55,316 bases of DNA from PNC22 sp035654175 (GCA_035654175.1 DASRXL010000230.1:1-55316); one strand, 5' to 3'. Positions 33,223-41,113 are shown, counted from the stretch's first letter. The notes: generated from the letters alone by a model not told the origin. Translations and numbers: made by a program.

Positions 33223-34989
33223 TCAGTCGTCCTGCCACAGCGGTTGGTCACCGCTCCAGAGGGCGGTCTCCTGACCGTTTGCGTCGAGCGTCGTCGCTGC
33301 CAGGCACTCGCGCCCGTCGATCTGGGCGCTCTTGGCCTGAATGTGGACCTCGTCGCCGGGGCTCACCATGATCGGGTTCTCGTCGAAGTACTTCTTGGTC
33401 CCGAGGATGACCTCCTTCGAGCCTTCATCGGTGTCGATGCTGGCGACCATCATCTCAGAGTCGAAGCCGGTGACGGTCTTGGCGCTCACATCCGTGACTC
33501 GGCCGGAGACCGTCATCTCCTCGCCGTCCCGGAGCGCCTGGATGGGATCGTCCTGCGCCAGGTCTGTCGGCTGGGTCCAATCCTGTCCGGCGGACGCGGA
33601 GCGCCGCTCCATCGGCGCGATCTCGACCTCGTAGACGGTGTAGAGCGGCTCCAGGCGGGCCCTCGTGGCCAGCTCGGTCACTTCGTCGGGGATCTCCTCG
33701 GAGCTGGTCAGCATCTCCTCGGTTGCGTCGATACGCACGGTGTCGCTGTCCACGACGCGGACCACGGGCCACGGGACGGCCTTCAGGTCGTCGCCCACGC
33801 CGAGGAAGTTCTCGTTGGCGTCGAGCGCCACGAGCACGATGTTCCCGCTGTTGGCCTCGACGATGACGTCCTCCACGTCGCCGGTGTCGTCGCGCGACGG
33901 CAGCGTTGCCTCGGCGCCCACAAGATCGCTCATCAGCATGAGCCGCTGCGTGCCGCTCGACCAGGAGGGCTGCCCCTGCTCGTCGCGCAGCGTGTACTCC
34001 TTCGAGGGGTCCTTCGACTTGCAGGCCACATAGTCGGCCTCGCCGCCCTCGATCGGGCAGACCTCGAGCGTGATCTCCTCGTTGCGATAGGGCGTGCCTT
34101 CCTGCGTCATCACGTACCAGGAGGGGCCGAACAGCACCGTCTTGGTGTCGCCGTCGGCGGTCTCGACGGTGACGATGGTGTGGTTGTCTTCTCCGGCGGC
34201 GCGGTCGATCGATTTCACCGTGCCCCGGAGCTCCTCGCGCTGCCCCTCCCGGATCTTGTCCGCGTAGGGGTCCGCCTGGTGCTGCATGTGATCGGTCGCG
34301 TGGCGACCCGAGTCCTGTCGCTGACGATCCGGATCGACCCGATTGTCGTCGCGGTCGAGCGCGTCATCCGCGTCGAGGTCGTCATCGCGGTCGAGCGCGT
34401 CGTCCGCGTCCAGGTCGTCGTCGCCGTCCAAGCCGTCCCGGTCGGTGTCCCAATCGTCCGCGTCCACGCCATCGTCGGCGCCGAACCAGCTCTTGGTCTC
34501 CTCCCACCATGTCGTGTGGTCGAGGTTCGCCCACTCCTCTGCGCGGAACTCGGGAGCGCGCTCGATGTCGTCCCGCTGTATGTCGGTCGTGAAGCGGTTG
34601 TCGTCGCCGCCCAGGGCGCCCTCGCCGTCGCCGGACAGGTACTGCAGGCGCGCGTAGGGCACGGCGAACTCCTTCGAGCCGATGCCCAGCACCCCGCCAG
34701 CCGCGAGCACCGCGTGCGTGATGCGCCCGCTGCCGCGCTCGAAAATCAGGTCGCTGACGGTGGCGATCGTCTCGCCGGTGCTGTCCTCCACGTTCATCCC
34801 GAGGAGGTCCTCCCCCTTGCAGAAGTGCCACGCCGTGGACTCCTGCCGCGCCGTGCCGGTCTGCCCGTAGCTCTGCCGCTCTGTCTGGTCCCGATCACGC
34901 TCGACCTGTCCGAATGTGGTCGCTGCGAGCCCGGCGATCGCCAAGATGCTCGCGGCGCCAACGGCGGTCCGTCGATTCCGGCTGTACAT
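33223..34989 (-). CDS. Exported protein with PRC-barrel domains and an Asp-rich repeat
   Basis: A 588-residue protein with signal peptide (AVGAASILAIAGLAATTFGQ). A first PRC-barrel follows (LLGMNVEDSTGETIATVSDL, GVLGIGSKEFAVPYARLQ, residues about 60-125). Next is an Asp-rich linker with DDDLDADDALDR twice in tandem, reminiscent of calcium-binding D-x-D repeats. After a beta-rich middle domain, a second PRC-barrel-like part is seen (SDLVGAEATLPSRDDTGDVE, FLGVGDDLKAVPWPVVRV), then an OB-like C-terminal domain (MTVSGRVTDVSAKTV). PRC-barrel proteins of this type are common in stress or envelope clusters; function is not known. Three 11-bp boxes lie about 80 bases upstream of the ATG, suggesting control by the neighbouring response regulator. 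It ends in a strong terminator. Confidence 0.85.
   Translation of the reverse strand: MYSRNRRTAVGAASILAIAGLAATTFGQVERDRDQTERQSYGQTGTARQESTAWHFCKGEDLLGMNVEDSTGETIATVSDLIFERGSGRITHAVLAAGGVLGIGSKEFAVPYARLQYLSGDGEGALGGDDNRFTTDIQRDDIERAPEFRAEEWANLDHTTWWEETKSWFGADDGVDADDWDTDRDGLDGDDDLDADDALDRDDDLDADDALDRDDNRVDPDRQRQDSGRHATDHMQHQADPYADKIREGQREELRGTVKSIDRAAGEDNHTIVTVETADGDTKTVLFGPSWYVMTQEGTPYRNEEITLEVCPIEGGEADYVACKSKDPSKEYTLRDEQGQPSWSSGTQRLMLMSDLVGAEATLPSRDDTGDVEDVIVEANSGNIVLVALDANENFLGVGDDLKAVPWPVVRVVDSDTVRIDATEEMLTSSEEIPDEVTELATRARLEPLYTVYEVEIAPMERRSASAGQDWTQPTDLAQDDPIQALRDGEEMTVSGRVTDVSAKTVTGFDSEMMVASIDTDEGSKEVILGTKKYFDENPIMVSPGDEVHIQAKSAQIDGRECLAATTLDANGQETALWSGDQPLWQDD
34343..34414. repeat. Tandem 36-bp repeat in the Asp-rich linker
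   Basis: Two adjacent 36-base units (34343-34378 and 34379-34414) differing at a few positions encode DDDLDADDALDR twice. The length is a multiple of three, so expansion or contraction keeps the frame. Confidence 0.7.
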
Positions 34990-35068
34990 GCCTTATCTCC
35001 TTGCCAAGGGCCCAACGGTGCTACACGGCCGGCGGGGCCCGCCCCGACCACCACCAATCCATGGTCCC

Positions 35069-35101
35069 GCGGGATGACGATGTAGTGACCGGGCGATGAA
35101 A
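35069..35101 (-). promoter_or_regulatory. Triple 11-bp box upstream of the PRC-barrel gene
   Basis: Reading leftward, three consecutive 11-base units begin TTTCAT (35101), GGTCAC (35090) and CGTCAT (35079). TCA(C/T) recurs at exactly one helical turn, the geometry of PhoB/OmpR-family binding sites. The last unit ends 79 bases before the start codon. Confidence 0.6.
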
Positions 35102-35150
35102 GTGCACTCAGCCCACGGGCTATAGGAAAGTCCACGCGCGTCGGTGTGCC

Positions 35151-35360
35151 TCACCCGCCCAGCTGCTGGTAAAGGTCGTTCCCCAGTTTCTTGAGACGGC
35201 GAGAGAGGAGGACGAGCGCGACGGCGAGGCAGATGGCGCTCGCGACGAGGAACACGATGTCCAGCCACATCGCCCCGTGGTCCAGTCCCTCCGAGAAGAG
35301 CACCGTGCCGCTGAGGATTGCGACCGCCAGGCATGTCACGAACACGGCGCGTTCCTGCAT
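35151..35360 (-). CDS. Small two-helix membrane protein
   Basis: A 69-residue protein. Start ATG 35360 (MQERAVFVTC) has GGAGGCGG upstream; the longer frame reaching 35471 runs through the regulatory boxes and was rejected. Two hydrophobic helices (AVFVTCLAVAILSGTVLF and WLDIVFLVASAICLAVALVL) are followed by a basic tail (SRRLKKLGNDLYQQLGG). No family recognised. The triple 11-bp box ends 32 bases before the start, so it is a likely target of the adjacent two-component system. Confidence 0.65.
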   Translation of the reverse strand: MQERAVFVTCLAVAILSGTVLFSEGLDHGAMWLDIVFLVASAICLAVALVLLSRRLKKLGNDLYQQLGG

Positions 35361-35392
35361 AGCTATCCGCCTCCGCGATAGATGCTCGGCCC

Positions 35393-35425
35393 ACGGGGTG
35401 AAGAAGGCGTGGCCGGGGCGTGAAA
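35393..35425 (-). promoter_or_regulatory. Triple 11-bp box upstream of the two-helix membrane protein gene
   Basis: Reading leftward, units begin TTTCAC (35425), GGCCAC (35414) and CTTCAC (35403). Aligned without gaps to the box at 35069-35101, roughly two thirds of the positions agree, including CCCGG, CAC and CCCG blocks outside the TCA cores. Confidence 0.6.
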
Positions 35426-35489
35426 GAGCTCTTAGGGCGATGGTCGGTGTCGGGGCCGTGCGCACCCGCACGGCGCTCCAGAATGTTGT

Positions 35490-37046
35490 TTAGACGGAGG
35501 CGCCGGCATTGGCGGGCGGGGCGACGCTGACGATCCGGGTCGGCACCCGCGTGTCCACCTCGCCGGCGGTGCGCGCCGGCAGCGACACCGTGAACACGCA
35601 CCCGTCGCCGTCGCGGTTTGCGACCTCGATGAGGCCGGCGTGGAGCTCCGCGATGCCCTGCGCAATCGCGAGCCCGAGGCCGTGGCCCCGCCCGCGCCGC
35701 TGCTCCTCCGGGGCTTGGGAGAATCGGTCGAAGATGGTGGACATGCGGTCCGGCGGGATGCCGGGCCCGCGGTCCGCCACCGCGATGCGGACACGATCGG
35801 GGTCGCGCTCGAGCACGACCGTCACGGTCTCGCCCGGGGGGCTGAAGCGGATCGCGTTGCGGATCAGGTTGTTGAGCATGGTGGTGAGGAGATAGGCGTC
35901 CCCGCGCATCTCGGTCTCGAGCGTGTCGTCGTCGCTCAGGAGCATCGGGCGGAGATGCACGCCGTGCTGCGACGCCATCAGCTGGCAATCGTCCACGCTG
36001 TCCATGACCAGGTCATTCGCGCGGCAGGCCATCGACGACACGACCGCTTTCGAGTCGCGCAGCCGCGTCAGCGTCAGGAAGCCCTCGACCAGCTGCCCCA
36101 GCCGGGTCATCTCGTGCTCGGCGCTCTTGACGAATTCCAGAGCCTGCGGCGGGAGATCGACGTGGGAGAGGGTCTGCGCCTCGACGAGGAGCACCGCGAT
36201 GGGGGTCTTGATCTCGTGCGTCACGTTGGAGAGGAACCGCTCCTGCGCGGAGAACGCCGCCTCAAGCCGGCCGCGCGCCGACTCGAGCTCTCGCGTCAGC
36301 TCCTCGACCTCGGCCGAGGAGTGGCCGACCTCGATCTTCTCGCCCAGCGACTCGGGGCGCAGGTGCTGCGCGAGGGTGCGCAGGCGCTCGAACGGGGCGA
36401 CCGCGATGCCCGCGATGAACCACCCCGCCACGGTGGCCGCGAGCAGGCCGATGACGGCGGCCAGGGCCAGCGTCTGCGCCGCCGCGGCGCGCTCCCGATA
36501 CACATACGCATCGCCGACGACGACGACGAGCAGGTACGGCTGGGAGTCGCGACCCGTGAAGCTGCGCACGACCGCCCGCGCGACGCGGGAGTCGGGATCG
36601 GGATTCGAGAGGGCCGCGAGCGGCAGGTGCGCCAGGCGCGGCACGCCCGACCCGAGCGACGCCTCCCAGCGCAGGCCCTCGGGCGGCTTCGGCATGGTGC
36701 CCTCGGGGACCACGCTCCGGCCCCGGGCGTCGAACACGCCGGCCCGGAGGTTGCCGCCGCGCCCGGCGTGAAACGCCCGGTTCGCGCGGAGCTCCAGCAC
36801 CGTCTCGTCGATTCCCGGGACGCTGCCCCGGATCGCCTCGACCACGTCGAGCGTGCGCTCGGTCAGGCGCCGGTCGAACTCTCGGCTCAGGGCCGACGAG
36901 TGATAGAGCCAGTACACGCCGGTCGTCGCGAAGTGGATCAACGAGAAGATCGCCACGACCCAGAGCGTGAGCCGTGTACGCATCGAGATGGACGATACGC
37001 GGCTTCCCGGCCTCGCCCAGTTCGGCACTGACTCTGTCGAACCCAT
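35490..37046 (-). CDS. Sensor histidine kinase of the local two-component system
   Basis: A 518-residue membrane kinase. An N-terminal helix (TLWVVAIFSLIHFATTGVYW) and a second helix (TLALAAVIGLLAATVAGWFI) enclose an extracytoplasmic sensor domain of about 150 residues without recognised ligand motifs. A HAMP-like linker (APFERLRTLAQHL) leads to the H-box FLSNVTHEIKTPIAVLL (phospho-accepting His) and the ATPase domain: N-box MLNNLIRNAIRFSPPG, G1 VADRGPGIPPDR, F-box IFDRFSQAP and G2 GRGHGLGLAIAQ. ATG 37046 lies one base after the regulator's stop codon, implying translational coupling; ATG 36983 (MRTRLTLW) is the alternative that would remove a non-hydrophobic 21-residue leader. Confidence 0.93.
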   Translation of the reverse strand: MGSTESVPNWARPGSRVSSISMRTRLTLWVVAIFSLIHFATTGVYWLYHSSALSREFDRRLTERTLDVVEAIRGSVPGIDETVLELRANRAFHAGRGGNLRAGVFDARGRSVVPEGTMPKPPEGLRWEASLGSGVPRLAHLPLAALSNPDPDSRVARAVVRSFTGRDSQPYLLVVVVGDAYVYRERAAAAQTLALAAVIGLLAATVAGWFIAGIAVAPFERLRTLAQHLRPESLGEKIEVGHSSAEVEELTRELESARGRLEAAFSAQERFLSNVTHEIKTPIAVLLVEAQTLSHVDLPPQALEFVKSAEHEMTRLGQLVEGFLTLTRLRDSKAVVSSMACRANDLVMDSVDDCQLMASQHGVHLRPMLLSDDDTLETEMRGDAYLLTTMLNNLIRNAIRFSPPGETVTVVLERDPDRVRIAVADRGPGIPPDRMSTIFDRFSQAPEEQRRGRGHGLGLAIAQGIAELHAGLIEVANRDGDGCVFTVSLPARTAGEVDTRVPTRIVSVAPPANAGASV

Positions 37047-37047
37047 C

Positions 37048-37722
37048 CTATTCCAGCACGCCGAACCTGTAGCCGGCGCCCTTGACCGTGTGGAGCAGGG
37101 GACGCTCGAACCCCCGGTCGATCTTCTTCCGAAGGGCCGAGACGTAGACGTCGATCACGTTGCTCCCCGGCTCGAAGTTCATGTCCCAGACCTTCTCGGC
37201 GATCTGCGAGCGGGAGAGCACGCGGTTGGGGTTCCGCATGAGGTACTCGAGCAGCATGTACTCGCGGTTCGAGAGCTCGAACTCGGTCTCCTCCCGCTTC
37301 GCCTTCCGCGTGTAGAGATCGAGCTCGAGGTCGTCGTACTTGAGCACCCGCCCCTCGCTCGCCTCGCCGCGGCGCAGCAGCGCGCGGATGCGCGCCAGCA
37401 GCTCCTCGAATTCGAAGGGCTTGCCCAGGTAGTCGTCGGCGCCCGCGTCGAGCCCCGCGACCTTGTCGTCGGTGCCGGACAGCGCCGTGAGCATCAGGAC
37501 CGGCGTGTTGACCTTCCGGCGGCGCAGCGTGCGGCACACGTCCACGCCGTCGCGATCGGGCAGCATGAGGTCAAGAAGGATGAGGTCGTACGAACCGGAT
37601 GACGCGACATCCTCACCCTCAAATCCCGTATGACACACGTCAACCGCGTACCCATTCTCGCGCAAGCCCCTTTCGACCGCGGCGGCCATCTTGGGGTTGT
37701 CCTCGATCACGAGAATCCTCAT
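37048..37722 (-). CDS. OmpR/PhoB-family response regulator
   Basis: A 224-residue regulator. Receiver domain: acidic pair IEDN at the N-terminus, phospho-acceptor Asp in LILLDLMLPDRDG, Thr in LMLTALSG and Lys in DDYLGKPFEFEEL. The C-terminal winged helix (YDDLELDLYTRKAKREE, LSNREYMLLEYLMRNPNRVL, VWDMNFEPGSNVIDVYVSAL, TVKGAGYRFGV) is the OmpR/PhoB DNA-binding domain, which typically binds direct repeats spaced 11 bases. ATG 37722 is preceded by AGAGGTG. Four matching triple-repeat sites lie in this island, one of them in the divergent promoter region between this gene and the entericidin gene, so it may also control itself. Confidence 0.95.
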   Translation of the reverse strand: MRILVIEDNPKMAAAVERGLRENGYAVDVCHTGFEGEDVASSGSYDLILLDLMLPDRDGVDVCRTLRRRKVNTPVLMLTALSGTDDKVAGLDAGADDYLGKPFEFEELLARIRALLRRGEASEGRVLKYDDLELDLYTRKAKREETEFELSNREYMLLEYLMRNPNRVLSRSQIAEKVWDMNFEPGSNVIDVYVSALRKKIDRGFERPLLHTVKGAGYRFGVLE

Positions 37723-37898
37723 GGTGTCACCTCTGCCGCCTTTGCGCGCCTGAGGGGCAGCCACCCCCGCCGCGGGCGGCATCGCCGTGCCCGCCGGACC
37801 CTCTTGGACGCCAAGGCCATCGTGAATCGTGCTAGGCATGCCTCCAGTCTACGCGGTATCACGGAAAATGGTCGCAGACTTTCGCATCATGAAAGGGG

Positions 37899-37931
37899 TT
37901 TCACCCTTGCTTCAGCGCCGGGCCACGGGCA
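37899..37931 (+). promoter_or_regulatory. Triple 11-bp box upstream of the entericidin gene
   Basis: Units begin TTTCAC (37899), CTTCAG (37910) and GGCCAC (37921), the same element types as at 35393-35425 in a different order. It lies 62 bases before the entericidin start and about 177 bases from the divergent response-regulator start. TGTACT at 37946-37951 is a possible -10. Confidence 0.6.
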
Positions 37932-37993
37932 GGAGAGAACCTTCGTGTACTCAGCCGGGCGGCCACGCCGTCTGCGCAACAGGAGAACAGACC

Positions 37994-38167
37994 ATGAAGG
38001 ACAAGAGCGCGAATTCGCATCCCGAGCTGCTGACCGCCCTGATCATCGCCAGCTTGGCCACCGCAACCGTGACCCTCAGCGCGTGCAACACGACAGAGGG
38101 TGTCGGCGAGGACGTCGCGGCCGCCGGCGATGCGCTGGACGACGCCGCGGAAGACGCCAACGACTGA
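37994..38167 (+). CDS. Entericidin-like small lipoprotein
   Basis: A 57-residue protein; AGGAGA lies ten bases before the ATG. A lipoprotein signal (LLTALIIASLATATVTLSAC) ends at Cys31. The mature part CNTTEGVGEDVAAAGDALDD is the entericidin pattern (C-N-T-x-x-G-x-G-x-D-x-x-x-x-G-x-A-[IL]-x-x-A). Entericidins of enterobacteria are small membrane lipoproteins induced by osmotic or stationary-phase stress; their toxin/antidote role there is not transferable to this homologue. It is the first gene of the rightward arm of the regulated island. Confidence 0.9.
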   Translation: MKDKSANSHPELLTALIIASLATATVTLSACNTTEGVGEDVAAAGDALDDAAEDAND

Positions 38168-38186
38168 CAGGAACCGATGAGTCGGG

Positions 38187-38219
38187 ATTCACTCGGGGAT
38201 CACCGTGGGCTCAACGGCA
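38187..38219 (+). promoter_or_regulatory. Triple 11-bp box upstream of the UPF0391 gene
   Basis: Units begin ATTCAC (38187), GATCAC (38198) and GCTCAA (38209), again TCA at exact 11-base intervals. It starts 20 bases after the entericidin stop and ends 89 bases before the ATG at 38309. Confidence 0.55.
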
Positions 38220-38308
38220 TCAGGCAACATGATTGCGAGTAGGGTGCCCGGGAGCGCGACGCCCTGGAGGGCATCGATGAGCGGGCGCTGTGCTGAAAGG
38301 AGCTTCTG

Positions 38309-38488
38309 ATGCTGGGCTGGGCAATCGCATTCTTCATCATCGCGATCATCGCGGCGATCTTCGGGTTCGGCGGCATCGCGGCGGGCGCCGCGACGATCGC
38401 GAAGGTTCTGTTCTTCGTCTTCGTCGTCCTCTTCCTGCTCTCGCTGATCGCGGGGCTCGTCGGGCGGGGCACGACGCCGAGAGTGTGA
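38309..38488 (+). CDS. UPF0391/DUF1328 (YtjA-like) small membrane protein
   Basis: A 59-residue protein preceded by AAGGAG at good spacing. Two hydrophobic helices (AIAFFIIAIIAAIFGFGGIA and AKVLFFVFVVLFLLSLIAGL) and the MLGWA start with GFGGIA-x-GA match the UPF0391 family closely. The family is widespread, found in the cytoplasmic membrane, often near osmotic or envelope stress genes, and has no known activity. It lies between two small lipoprotein genes and downstream of its own set of 11-bp boxes. Confidence 0.92.
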   Translation: MLGWAIAFFIIAIIAAIFGFGGIAAGAATIAKVLFFVFVVLFLLSLIAGLVGRGTTPRV

Positions 38489-38527
38489 GTCGCAGCGGCC
38501 TCCGGCCGCGGGTGAAAGGAATAGAGC

Positions 38528-38752
38528 ATGAAGCGCAGAATCACTGGAAGCGCCTGGGCGTCGATCCTGATCGGCGCGGCGCTCGGCCTGAGCGGGGGCC
38601 TGGCCGGCTGTGAGCAGGAAGGCGACCTCGAGGAGGCCGGCGAGGAGATGGGCGAGGCCGCCGACGAGACCGCCGACGAGATGGAGGACGCAGTGGACGA
38701 CGCCGGCGAGGAACTGGACGACGTCGACGACGATCTGGACGGCGGCGGCTGA
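38528..38752 (+). CDS. Small acidic lipoprotein
   Basis: A 74-residue protein following the UPF0391 gene after 39 bases, with GAAAGGA upstream. The lipobox is LAGC (Cys about residue 28) after SILIGAALGLSGG. The mature part is almost entirely Glu/Asp/Ala (EEAGEEMGEAADETADEMED, then AVDDAGEELDD) and should form a strongly acidic amphipathic helix. The repeated A-(G/D)-(D/E)-(A/E)-(L/M)-(D/E)-(D/E) unit resembles the mature entericidin next door, so the two may be distant paralogues. Confidence 0.8.
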   Translation: MKRRITGSAWASILIGAALGLSGGLAGCEQEGDLEEAGEEMGEAADETADEMEDAVDDAGEELDDVDDDLDGGG

Positions 38753-38772
38753 GCGGGCGGATCGCGGCACAT

Positions 38773-38794
38773 CCGTTGTTTGATCGTACAACGG
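38773..38794. repeat. Hairpin downstream of the acidic lipoprotein gene
   Basis: CCGTTGT (38773-38779), loop of eight, ACAACGG (38788-38794). It starts 21 bases after the stop codon and could be a weak terminator; no T-tract follows. Confidence 0.45.
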
Positions 38795-38908
38795 GGCCGA
38801 GGCACTGCGTCGCCGGCAATCCGTCAAGCGGACGCGGGCGGCAAGGGTGCGGATCGAAGCAAGGAACGTGGACCGCACCCCATCGGGCTTGAACAGCCCT
38901 TCCTCCGA

Positions 38909-38934
38909 GGGCGCGGGCGGAGCCGCCCGCGCCC
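38909..38934. repeat. Twelve-pair GC hairpin upstream of the small membrane-protein gene
   Basis: A perfect inverted repeat (38909-38920 with 38923-38934) followed by GACCTTTG. It could terminate the preceding operon or fold in the leader of the gene starting at 38967. Confidence 0.5.
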
Positions 38935-38966
38935 GACCTTTGACCACGGAGGGGACCGGTGAGACC

Positions 38967-39254
38967 ATGATGACGCGACCGACCACGGCGACCGGGGAAA
39001 GGCAGTTTGGGATCGCGACCCTTCCGGCGGACCCGTCCGGGAGCCGCAAGACGGGGCCGAAACCGGTGCGCGCGGCGCTCAGAATCCTCGAGGCGATGAC
39101 CGCCGCCGCCTTCGGCCTCACGCTCCTCCTCAACCACACCGACGGCATGCCGGCCTGGCTGCAGACCTGCGACGCGACCGTGTGCACGCTGCAGCTTGCG
39201 GCGTTGCTCTTTGGGGCGGCGCGCCCCGGCGGCCTGCACGCCGCGAGCTTCTGA
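38967..39254 (+). CDS. Small protein of unknown function
   Basis: A 95-residue frame starting with two adjacent ATG codons; GGAGG lies about 14 bases upstream, rather far. After a basic N-terminal part there are two moderately hydrophobic stretches (LEAMTAAAFGLTLLLN and CTLQLAALLFGAARPG) separated by a short segment with two Cys (LQTCDATVC). It could be a small membrane protein belonging to the stress island, but no family is recognised and no 11-bp box precedes it. Confidence 0.45.
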   Translation: MMTRPTTATGERQFGIATLPADPSGSRKTGPKPVRAALRILEAMTAAAFGLTLLLNHTDGMPAWLQTCDATVCTLQLAALLFGAARPGGLHAASF

Positions 39255-39339
39255 GCGCAGGCCGCACGCGCCCGCGCGGCCTCCTGCCCGCGCGGCCTCG
39301 CGTCCGCCCGAGGGGAGGCCGGCCGCGGCCCACGGGTGC

Positions 39340-39660
39340 CTACTCGACCAGCACGAGCTGTCGGCGGGCCCACTCGCGCCACTCCGGCGTCTCGCCGCGG
39401 TGGGCGATGAGCCGCAGGTGATCGCCGAGCAGCGGATCGCCGGCGAGCTCGTCCGGCCTGTACCGGATCCTGCAACGCGTGATGGCCTGCACACTCTGAA
39501 TGTGCTCCGGATACACCTCGAGCGCGGCGCGGTACTCCTCCAGCGCGTCGTCGATCCGTCCCGCCTGCTCCAGCGCCAGCGCCAGGTTCAGCCTCGGATC
39601 GGGATGCCCCGGCATCAGCTTGCGGGCCCAGGTGAACGAGGCCTCGCTCGTTGGGGGCCA
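39340..39660 (-). pseudogene. TPR-protein C-terminal remnant
   Basis: The last ~105 codons of a leftward frame encode a clear TPR hairpin: DPRLNLALALEQAGRIDDAL, EEYRAALEVYPEHIQSVQAI, ending in GETPEWREWARRQLVLVE. Upstream of about 39660 the frame becomes antisense to RHS sequence and loses coding character. It therefore looks like a 5'-truncated gene cut by the RHS locus. Confidence 0.6.
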
Positions 39661-40177
39661 GATCGTTCTCGGCAACCTGCTCAAGCACTTCATGTTCGAC
39701 GGGCTGGGACGGCTCGTGCGGACGCAGGCCCCGGTGACGCCCGGGAGCGACGACCTCCGCACCGAGCGGTACCACTACGACGGCCTCCGCCGCATCCAGG
39801 AATTGGTGACCAACCCGACGATCACCCTGGGCGGCGCTCAGGGTGATCCCACGCTCGAGGCCCTCGCCAGCCAGACCGTCCCGCTCGACGCCAACCCCGA
39901 CGAGCAGAGCGCCCCCTCCGGCTACGAGCAGGGCCAGCTCGAGATGAGCGGTGGCGGCGGCGGCGGGGCCGTCCTCGGCACCGTCCAGCGCGAGTACGTC
40001 TGGGGCCCCGGCGACAACGGCTTCGACGAGCTGCTCGTCCAGTACAACCAGAGCGGCGCCGAAGCCTGGGCCATCCAGGACGCCGGCGGCGACCTGGTTG
40101 CCATGTGCGACCTCGGCGGCGACGACGGGTTGGGCAATCCCGTTGCCCGCGTCGTGGGGCAGTCGTCGGCGAGTTAG
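39655..40177 (+). pseudogene. RHS-repeat protein fragment
   Basis: An uninterrupted frame without a start. RHS/YD-type units are visible: HFMFDGLGRLVRTQAP, RYHYDGLRRIQELVTNP, REYVWGPGDNGFDELLVQY and AWAIQDAGGDLVAMCDLGG. It stops at 40175-40177 shortly after ARVVGQ. The conserved RHS core end (a G-R-F-x-x-x-D-P-type motif) that normally precedes the toxin is absent, and the following Hint sequence is in a different frame, so the core has been deleted or frameshifted. A stretch at 39776-39840 is duplicated at 44894-44960. Confidence 0.7.
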
Positions 40178-41109
40178 CACTTCACGCGCTCGGAGAAACA
40201 ACGGGTGGCGAGCTCGCTCTTGGCCTCGCGCTGGGGCTAATCCCGAGCGGCAAGCTTGTTGGAAAGCTTGGCGGCTTCTTGGGCAGAATCGGCGCTAGCG
40301 CCTGGAGTGCGGCCAAGCAGTATGCGGGCACCTTCGGGCGCGCAATCTTTCGAGCTTACAACTACATGTCATTTGGACTGGCCGAGCGTGCGCTGAAGTT
40401 CCTCACGCGGGCATGCGGGTGCTTCGAAGCGGGAACACCGGTGTGGACCGCGCGTGGCCGAGTACCGATCGAGCAGATTCAAGACGGTGATCTCGTCTTT
40501 GCGCGCGACGTAGAAACGGGGGACACCACGCTCCAACGCGTGCTCAGCACGTTCACCCGCGGGGCGGCGCCCCTCGTGCTCGTCGCGGTGGTTTCGACGA
40601 ACGGCCAGCAAGTCTTCCAGACGTCCGAGGAGCATCCGTTCTATTCGCTGGAGTGGGGCTGGGTGGAGGCGGGCAGTCTCGAGCCGGGTGAGCACGTCGA
40701 GACCGTGCTGGGCGAAGCACTAGTCGAGTCCGTCACCTCCACGGGAACTCGCACGACCGTCTACAATATGGAAGTCGAAAGCCTGCACGACTACTTCGTC
40801 GGCGACGATGGGGTTCTGGTGCACAATGGCAAGGCATGCCATCTGTTTGAATTCCATCATTTCTATCCAAAGCAACTCTGGCCACAATTTCAAAAATGGT
40901 TCTCGAAGGAGGAGCTAGAGTCGATAGGTGCGCAGCTCGGTAGGGACTGGTACAAGCGGATTCACCGGAAGGGCACGGGACTCGCAAGTGCACGGAACAA
41001 CCGATGGAAGGAGTGGCTCAAGACGCATGGAAACGCAACTCGGTAGGACGTTGAGAACGTCCTTGCGCAACTCAAGATCGAGTTTGGCGTGACTTTCAAC
41101 GGTCTCTGA
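40105..41109 (+). pseudogene. Polymorphic-toxin C-terminus: Hint autoprocessing domain plus HH-type toxin domain, amber-truncated
   Basis: From about 40165 a hydrophobic linker (GELALGLALGLIPSGKLVGK) leads to a complete Hint domain: first-residue Cys in CFEAGTPVWTARGRVPIEQI, TSEEHPFYSLEW with the catalytic His, and the end VESLHDYFVGDDGVLVHN. Hint domains release C-terminal toxins by self-cleavage. The toxin domain is FEFHHFYPKQLWPQF, RDWYKRIHRKGTG, NNRWKEWLKTHGNATR; the H-H...H layout with a W-x-x-W tail is like DUF2380/SitA-type toxins (tentative). A TAG at 41044-41046 interrupts it, but the same frame continues for 20 codons (DVENVLAQLKIEFGVTFNGL) to TGA 41109, so the stop seems to be a recent nonsense change. 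GC content is visibly lower than the surroundings. Confidence 0.65.
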
Positions 41110-41113
41110 ACTC

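Noticed and set aside
37723..37839. A longer response regulator starting at 37839
   Set aside because: The added residues are Gly/Ala/Pro-rich and precede the canonical MRILVIEDN start, which has its own ribosome site.
40430..40830. An intein
   Set aside because: The Hint domain is followed by a toxin-like domain and not by a continuing host protein; the context is that of a polymorphic toxin.
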